A DNA stretch of 64,000 nucleotides. It comes from Saccharopolyspora aridisoli. Lineage in GTDB: Bacteria > Actinomycetota > Actinomycetes > Mycobacteriales > Pseudonocardiaceae. The DNA lies in assembly GCF_004348445.1 (NCBI RefSeq), contig NZ_SMKV01000009.1, positions 124,001 through 188,000 of the forward strand, given 5' to 3'. A program made the position numbers and the translations under genes. Of the stretch, positions 63,862 through 64,000 are shown one piece after another (the stretch's first letter is position 1; each line of letters opens with the position of its first letter). The notes under the pieces are model-generated. The model did no database searches, was not told where the DNA came from, and worked only from the letters and a program-made list of their open reading frames with translations.

Positions 63862-64000
63862 TGACGCTCACAGCTCCCGCCCGGTCCCGCTGGACCCGCA
63901 CCGGCCTCTACGTCCTCGTCGTGCTCACCGTCGGCGCCTACCTGCCGAGCCCGCTGCTGCCCGGTTACCAGGACGACTTCGGGTTCGGCGACCTGACCAT
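63862..64000 (+). CDS. MFS transporter, N-terminal fragment (cut by window end)
   Basis: GTG 63862 opens VTLTAPARSRWTRTGLYVLV, a first transmembrane helix, then AYLPSPLLPGYQDDFGFGDL, the outer loop typical of MFS efflux proteins. 46 codons are visible. It starts 74 bases from the divergent LysR gene. Confidence 0.7.

Overview
The window is high-GC actinobacterial chromosome and most resembles the Pseudonocardiaceae, probably Saccharopolyspora or a relative. This genus call is inferred from gene content and codon use; no search was run. The supporting genes are an AftA-type arabinofuranosyltransferase (arabinogalactan cell wall), an F420/deazaflavin-type nitroreductase, a FadE5-like acyl-CoA dehydrogenase, GTP-dependent PEP carboxykinase, a Streptomyces-type subtilisin inhibitor and an Erm methyltransferase. 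No rRNA, tRNA, CRISPR array, insertion sequence or phage module was seen. Most of the window is core chromosome with scattered accessory genes.

Layout. 1-4.3 kb: a decayed junction (MBL-fold N-terminus abutting an alpha/beta-hydrolase C-terminus), a deazaflavin-type nitroreductase, a methyltransferase, a subtilisin inhibitor, an SDR enzyme and a DinB-like protein. 4.4-8.0 kb: the conserved rpsF-ssb-rpsR-rplI run followed by dnaB, all on the minus strand, with a compact helically phased cluster of DnaA-box-like sites between rplI and dnaB. 8.3-20.4 kb: a membrane-anchored Pro-rich protein, an endonuclease IV-like enzyme, a polyprenyl-type glycosyltransferase, the FadE5-like dehydrogenase with a twin operator, a DrrAB-type ABC exporter, an OmpA-like lipoprotein, a CrcB fluoride-channel pair, a large acidic unknown protein and an MFS transporter. 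20.5-26.0 kb: two PhoX paralogues, each with candidate PHO boxes, on either side of an erm gene that has a 15-codon RLR-class leader peptide. 26-34 kb: MFS, SDR, amidohydrolase, an aberrant nitric-oxide-synthase-like protein, trmB, and a universal stress protein behind a perfect CRP-type palindrome.

34-41 kb: a BcrAB-type ABC pair, a HAD phosphatase, and a three-gene operon of dynamin-like GTPase, stand-alone GrpE-like protein and second dynamin-like GTPase. 41-44.6 kb: a protein with EF-hand-type loops, and pckG. 44.7-49.1 kb: a sugar ABC importer whose binding-protein gene carries a one-base frameshift, divergent from a ROK regulator. 49.2-55.4 kb: a frameshifted secreted SGNH esterase, a large beta-solenoid membrane protein, and a polar amino acid (glutamate-type) ABC operon with an internal hairpin after the binding protein. 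55.9-64 kb: a VanW protein, a GroES-like protein, an NHL-thioredoxin protein, aftA, and a LysR regulator divergent from an MFS gene cut by the window end.

Strongest points for follow-up: the inducible-looking erm locus, the DnaA-box array upstream of dnaB, the dynamin/GrpE-like/dynamin operon, the NOS homologue lacking its signature and C-terminal region, and three diverged copies of an intergenic repeat. Several apparent single-base deletions in otherwise good genes could be gene decay or assembly errors, and should be checked against reads.
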